6,005 nt of DNA. It comes from an uncultured Clostridia bacterium. GTDB lineage: Bacteria > Bacillota > Clostridia > TANB77 > CAG-465. The notes under the pieces are model-generated. The model was not told the origin of the DNA. It worked only from the letters and a program-made list of their open reading frames with translations, and searched no databases. The position numbers and the translations under genes are program-made. Below, one piece after another: positions 4,201 through 6,005 of this stretch; position 1 is the stretch's first letter; every line of letters starts with the position of its first letter. Location: contig CANRAK010000074.1 of the NCBI GenBank assembly GCA_947628575.1, positions 1-6,005 on the forward strand. The letters are read 5' to 3'.

Positions 4201-6005
4201 TAACTTATCCTGTAACTTTAGGAGAAAATAGAACATATACAGTAGAAATACCATTTACTGATACTAATAGACAAGAACTAGTTGTTCAAGAAGCAATACT
4301 AAATAATTCACAAGGTTTTGCGATTACTGAAAATAATAGTGTAGTAGTATTTAAAGAAGCTCCTACAGCTATAGTTCGTAGTACAGTAACTCGTGAGTTA
4401 GTAGATGGTCTAAGAACAATAACTGCATCACTACAAGTAATAGATGAAGAATCTACTATTGAAGATGGTACATTACATGCAATACTATTAGATCCAGAAG
4501 GAAAACAAGTTGATACATTAGACTTAGATGTAACATCTGAGGAAATTGTATTTAATTCAGATAATATATATGATGCTGGAACTTATACAATAGAAGTTCG
4601 TGCAGATTATAATACTGTTGATGGCGTTGAGCATAAAGCTGAAAAATTAGGCGACGCTAAAGTTGGTGTTGCAATTTATGCAAACATAGATAAAGCAGAA
4701 ATAAATAAATATTATGTACAAAAAGGTGAAGAATTAGAAATAACATATACAATTAGTACAAACTCAAAAGAAGATGTAACAGGTATAACTGTAAATGGAG
4801 ATATCTTACCTGCACAAAAGAATGATGATGGAACATATACAGTAGTTGTATTTGCACCAGATAAATATGGTAAACATACTTTTGAAGCTACAAGATTAGT
4901 ATATGAAAATGAACAAACATCAGCTACAAATACTAAAGAGGTAGATGTATTAAGAACTGTAAAACCATCAATTAGTAATATTGTACTTAATGATGATAAT
5001 CCAGATGCTCCTGTACTTTCATTTACTATTACAGATGAAGAAGATACATTTGTAAGTGGTAAAGTAATAATAACAGGAAATGGACAAAAACAAGAATTAC
5101 CAATTGAATCAATAGATAATACTACATTTGTACTTGAAAATATAGAAGAATTTAAAGAATACAATGTAGAAATCGAATTAACATATGATTTTGACTCAAA
5201 TAAAGATGATAATGAACATCAAGACACTATTACTAAAAATAGTAAATTTGAGGTTATTAGAGAATATGAGTTTACTTTACAAAACTTTAGCTTTGTTAAA
5301 GTAGATACACAAAGAAAAGTAATTGTACTTTCATTTGAAAGCACTAATGCTTCAAATTACGATATTAAAAAAGTATTTGTAAATGGCAATGAATATGAGA
5401 TTAAGTCTAAAAATAATAACACTTATACAGTAGAAATACCATATGAAACTGACACAAGACTTGAATTAACTTTAGATAAGGTAATTCTTGAAAACTTAAA
5501 AGAATTTACAAATCTAGAACAAGGTACTATAGTAGTATTTAAAAACAAACCAACAGCAACTATTACTAATACAACAGTATCAGATGATATGAGTAGTATT
5601 AAAGCTACATATGATATTATGGATACAGATGATGTATTAAGTGCATTATGTGTAAGATTAGTAGATGCTAAAGGTAATGTTATAGAGACTAAAGACGTAG
5701 AAGAACATATCAAAGAAGTTGAATTTAAAGCAGAAGATGGTGTGTTTGAGTCTCAAGAATATAAAGTAGAGATACTAGCAGATTATGATAGAGCAGATGG
5801 AGAAAAACATGAAGATGAAGTAATTGCTAGTAAGGAAGCTAGCGTTAAAATACTTGCAACTGTTACAAGCGGAGAAGCGCAAGAATACTATGTAGCTAAA
5901 GATAGCGTAATAGTATTAACATACGAGATTGAAGCTAATACAGATAAAGAATTACAATCTGTTGTAATAAATGGTCAAGTAGTAACTCCAAGAAGAGTAG
6001 CAAAT
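1275..6005 (+). CDS. Giant repetitive surface protein with signal peptide, cohesin-like domain, two TM helices and a dockerin (C-terminus beyond window)
   Basis: The frame is open for 1,577 codons to the window edge with no stop. Residues 1-28 are a signal peptide (MRK, hydrophobic core, cleavage probably after VIA-28). Residues about 30-157 resemble a cohesin: VNKNQVKAGENLIVSIDID start, LSYDEDVFDV strand, then LLQVKLKVKSDAKAGKTAI. Residues 188-209 and 221-239 are two transmembrane helices joined by a short basic loop (GTKKEGAKNNK), consistent with a hairpin that leaves both flanks outside. Residues 247-304 form a dockerin with two calcium loops: D248, D250, N252, D256, D259 and D282, N284, D286, T290, D293. 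An Asn-rich linker (about 305-336) leads into Ig-like or FnIII-like beta-rich repeats from about 337 onward. Cohesin and dockerin normally bind each other to assemble multi-protein complexes, so a role in surface assembly or adhesion is inferred; no catalytic domain is seen. The visible chain is Asp/Glu/Lys/Val-rich with a single cysteine (C1459). The anchor and total length are unknown. The gene has its own promoter and a preceding terminator, so it probably starts its own transcript. Confidence 0.95.
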   Translation, partial: MRKSIASLFLILVLVLSFSFILNVSVIAKDNLVLSVNKNQVKAGENLIVSIDIDSDETSLYAYTAKLSYDEDVFDVIESEDFEEQENWSDILYNKENNKFALTNKEGATSDKLLQVKLKVKSDAKAGKTAITVNEITASNGKKDIKIDGSSVEVLVQKDGLDKGESIPNNNIETPSEENTVIKAEKEFPWVTMLFVVLMLAIVAFVIYYGTKKEGAKNNKIVVTTLGIIIVAILLFFVIKSLTKKNVDVDKNGLVDYDDPKDLLEYILEIKKPQDGDLSEKDVNNDGEITITDVAQVVKEAKKQNYEVNITDGNENNNNNVAEENPSVKPEDTNYKTEVGKSSASTTTPKKGEDVTLDLNIDVTPYTNVKSVIIDGKEYPVEKQGENSYKVTIPASDKAGLQDVVVTGVVLDNGKIVETNYTVTFDVLKDKPKVGEFSIDTEKAIPEVSVNISDNDSAIKSGKVVVTDEEGNIVFESDKLEAGQNTYVLDGLEKDKKYNVKVEVEYDLDSDKYGKPEDNSGKDTLVNQDFVINADYGFEGTDYSITERVTDKDPLVLSFKNSYNSYYDVEYVVINGQKYQVSKVGDMYQVVLEKGAKGANSVNIEEVVLQNGTSYNVNKKLDYVYLKNEPTIGDIEAELNDSKVKVKVNNNDVDGAIKNVTAYLTDEEGNIIDKKELSEGQTEVEFDVNESGKYKVKVEVTYDLGDGTDITKTVEYAEEIKEPVKVTIVDSKIDNRYAKKGQKLEVTYTVETNTDDTIASFVINGVTLNAVKNADGTYTVSFNAPQDDGIAQLDVTKVVFTNEGEVETFDALEYEVLKSEKPIVDALSVVDKKENGKATLAFTITDEEETFVKGRIVITHLDANGNEKEVVVNKEFTSIGETVHELDNIDDFENYKVEIYVTYDLDIDKVDTENQYEEKFAQTEFELIGNYEFNFSELKVEDVNRDRNVVVLKFKTTLAEAASDTYYIQSVVINGVTYPVTLGENRTYTVEIPFTDTNRQELVVQEAILNNSQGFAITENNSVVVFKEAPTAIVRSTVTRELVDGLRTITASLQVIDEESTIEDGTLHAILLDPEGKQVDTLDLDVTSEEIVFNSDNIYDAGTYTIEVRADYNTVDGVEHKAEKLGDAKVGVAIYANIDKAEINKYYVQKGEELEITYTISTNSKEDVTGITVNGDILPAQKNDDGTYTVVVFAPDKYGKHTFEATRLVYENEQTSATNTKEVDVLRTVKPSISNIVLNDDNPDAPVLSFTITDEEDTFVSGKVIITGNGQKQELPIESIDNTTFVLENIEEFKEYNVEIELTYDFDSNKDDNEHQDTITKNSKFEVIREYEFTLQNFSFVKVDTQRKVIVLSFESTNASNYDIKKVFVNGNEYEIKSKNNNTYTVEIPYETDTRLELTLDKVILENLKEFTNLEQGTIVVFKNKPTATITNTTVSDDMSSIKATYDIMDTDDVLSALCVRLVDAKGNVIETKDVEEHIKEVEFKAEDGVFESQEYKVEILADYDRADGEKHEDEVIASKEASVKILATVTSGEAQEYYVAKDSVIVLTYEIEANTDKELQSVVINGQVVTPRRVAN
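1362..1745 (+). other. Cohesin-like domain (residues about 30-157)
   Basis: This follows the signal peptide directly. The pattern LVLSVNKNQVKAGENLIVSI, then a Tyr-rich strand with KLSYDEDVFDV, an EGATSD turn, and LLQVKLKVKSDAKAG matches the cohesin and cohesin-like (carbohydrate-module-related) fold, where G-D/E-N/T-V and L-x-Y-D-x-x-V/L-F/L are typical. It is slightly shorter than the usual roughly 140 residues. Assignment rests on pattern recognition, so a generic cohesin-like beta-sandwich without dockerin binding is possible. Confidence 0.7.
1836..1991 (+). other. Two-helix transmembrane hairpin between cohesin and dockerin
   Basis: Residues 188-209 (FPWVTMLFVVLMLAIVAFVIYY) and 221-239 (IVVTTLGIIIVAILLFFVI) are strongly hydrophobic and separated by eleven mostly basic or polar residues. 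With a cleaved signal peptide placing the cohesin outside, the basic loop would be cytoplasmic and the dockerin and repeats would return to the outside. A second basic patch after helix 2 (KSLTKK, 240-245) makes the topology less certain. Confidence 0.8.
2013..2186 (+). other. Dockerin domain with two intact calcium-binding loops (residues 247-304)
   Basis: Two F-hand-like loops occur 34 residues apart: DVDKNGLVDYDD (248-259) and DVNNDGEITITD (282-293), each followed by an amphipathic helix (PKDLLEYILEI and VAQVVKEAKK). Ligand positions 1, 3, 5, 9 and 12 are all filled by D, N or T, so calcium binding looks intact. The domain is internal, whereas dockerins usually sit at a chain end. Confidence 0.85.
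2283..3434 (+). repeat. Repeat superunit 1 (residues about 337-720; modules A1-B1-A2-B2)
   Basis: This is the first of the tandem superunits and the most divergent. A-modules contain a central strand ending in [IV]-[ND]-G (IDG 374-376, ING 574-576). B-modules begin after a short Lys/Asn-x-Pro linker (KPKVG, NEPTIG), contain TDEEGN (467-472 and 666-671) and end in a [VE]-[TE]-YDL strand. B1 carries the acidic D507-L-D-S-D511 loop; B2 has a shorter YDLGDG form. Confidence 0.75.
3435..4685 (+). repeat. Repeat superunit 2 (residues about 721-1137; modules A3-B3-A4-B4)
   Basis: The second superunit has the same order as the first. Markers are KKGQKLEVTYTV (739-750), ING at 763-765 and 973-975, TITDEEETFVKG (843-854), the TYDLDID loop (902-908) and the DxxDGxxH motif (D1111-D1116-G1117-H1120). 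A 25-base stretch (3796-3820) is identical to 5020-5044 in the next superunit, 1,224 bases (408 codons) later, showing recent common descent of the units. Confidence 0.85.
4686..5864 (+). repeat. Repeat superunit 3 (residues about 1138-1530; modules A5-B5-A6-B6)
   Basis: The third superunit aligns along its length with superunit 2. Markers are QKGEELEITYTI (1148-1159), VNG at 1173-1175 and 1369-1371, TITDEEDTFVSG (1251-1262), the TYDFDSN loop (1303-1309) and DYDRADGEKH (1503-1512). The 19 bases at 5424-5442 repeat those at 4236-4254, 1,188 bases (396 codons) apart. C1459, the only cysteine in the visible protein, lies in B6. Confidence 0.85.
5865..6005 (+). repeat. Start of repeat superunit 4 (module A7, cut by window edge)
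   Basis: EYYVAKDSVIVLTYEIEANT lines up with KYYVQKGEELEITYTISTNS of module A5, and the ING marker (1565-1567) falls 196 residues after that of A6. The repeat array therefore continues beyond the window by at least part of another unit. Confidence 0.8.

Noticed and set aside
4712..5164. Minus-strand open frame of 150 codons
   Set aside because: It is antisense to modules A5-B5 and resembles the other shadow frame because the underlying repeats are homologous.
5423..5713. Minus-strand open frame of 96 codons
   Set aside because: It is antisense to modules A6-B6, with the same low-complexity Ser/Val/Leu composition and no independent start signals.
2283..6005. CRISPR-like or other nucleotide repeat array
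   Set aside because: The periodicity is in an open reading frame at protein level with a period of about 590 to 1,230 bases; there are no short identical repeats with unique spacers.

Overview
The window is AT-rich (by eye about 30% G+C). Its codon use (TTA, ATA, AGA, GTA, ACA), AAGG/GAGG ribosome binding sites, TTGACT/TAAAAT-type promoter and U-tailed hairpin terminator all point to a low-GC Firmicute. The gene content (a 2-hydroxyacyl-CoA dehydratase-family fragment and a cohesin/dockerin surface protein) suggests an anaerobic Clostridia-like bacterium, possibly an uncultured gut lineage. That placement is inference; no rRNA or marker gene is present. All tryptophans are TGG and no in-frame TGA occurs, so nothing suggests a variant genetic code.

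Layout. Positions 1-30 hold only the first ten codons of a gene on the minus strand, with a good ribosome binding site and a near-consensus promoter at 56-84. Positions 89-1000 on the plus strand encode about 300 residues matching the C-terminal end of the large (about 1,400-residue) activase/dehydratase-like proteins related to 2-hydroxyglutaryl-CoA dehydratase. The homologous reading frame continues upstream of the first ATG and is cut by a stop at 53-55, so this is most likely a 5'-truncated remnant. A strong intrinsic terminator at 1008-1044 closes this segment. Positions 1045-1274 are an AT-rich intergenic region with a near-consensus promoter (1208-1236), a perfect 14-bp palindrome between its -35 and -10 boxes, and a ribosome binding site.

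From 1275 to the window edge runs one uninterrupted reading frame of 1,577 codons with no stop: the N-terminal part of a giant surface protein. Its order is signal peptide, cohesin-like domain, two closely spaced transmembrane helices, a complete two-loop dockerin, an Asn-rich linker, then at least six and a half repeats of about 200 residues. The repeats alternate in type, giving a superunit of about 400 residues. A cohesin and a dockerin on one membrane-embedded chain, followed by a long repetitive stalk, is the most unusual feature here. It suggests self-association or display of partner proteins at the cell surface, outside the usual context of secreted cellulosome enzymes.

The genes show no clear functional link. 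The dehydratase fragment looks like a relic next to a divergent housekeeping-type gene, and the giant gene has its own promoter and is isolated from upstream transcription by the terminator.
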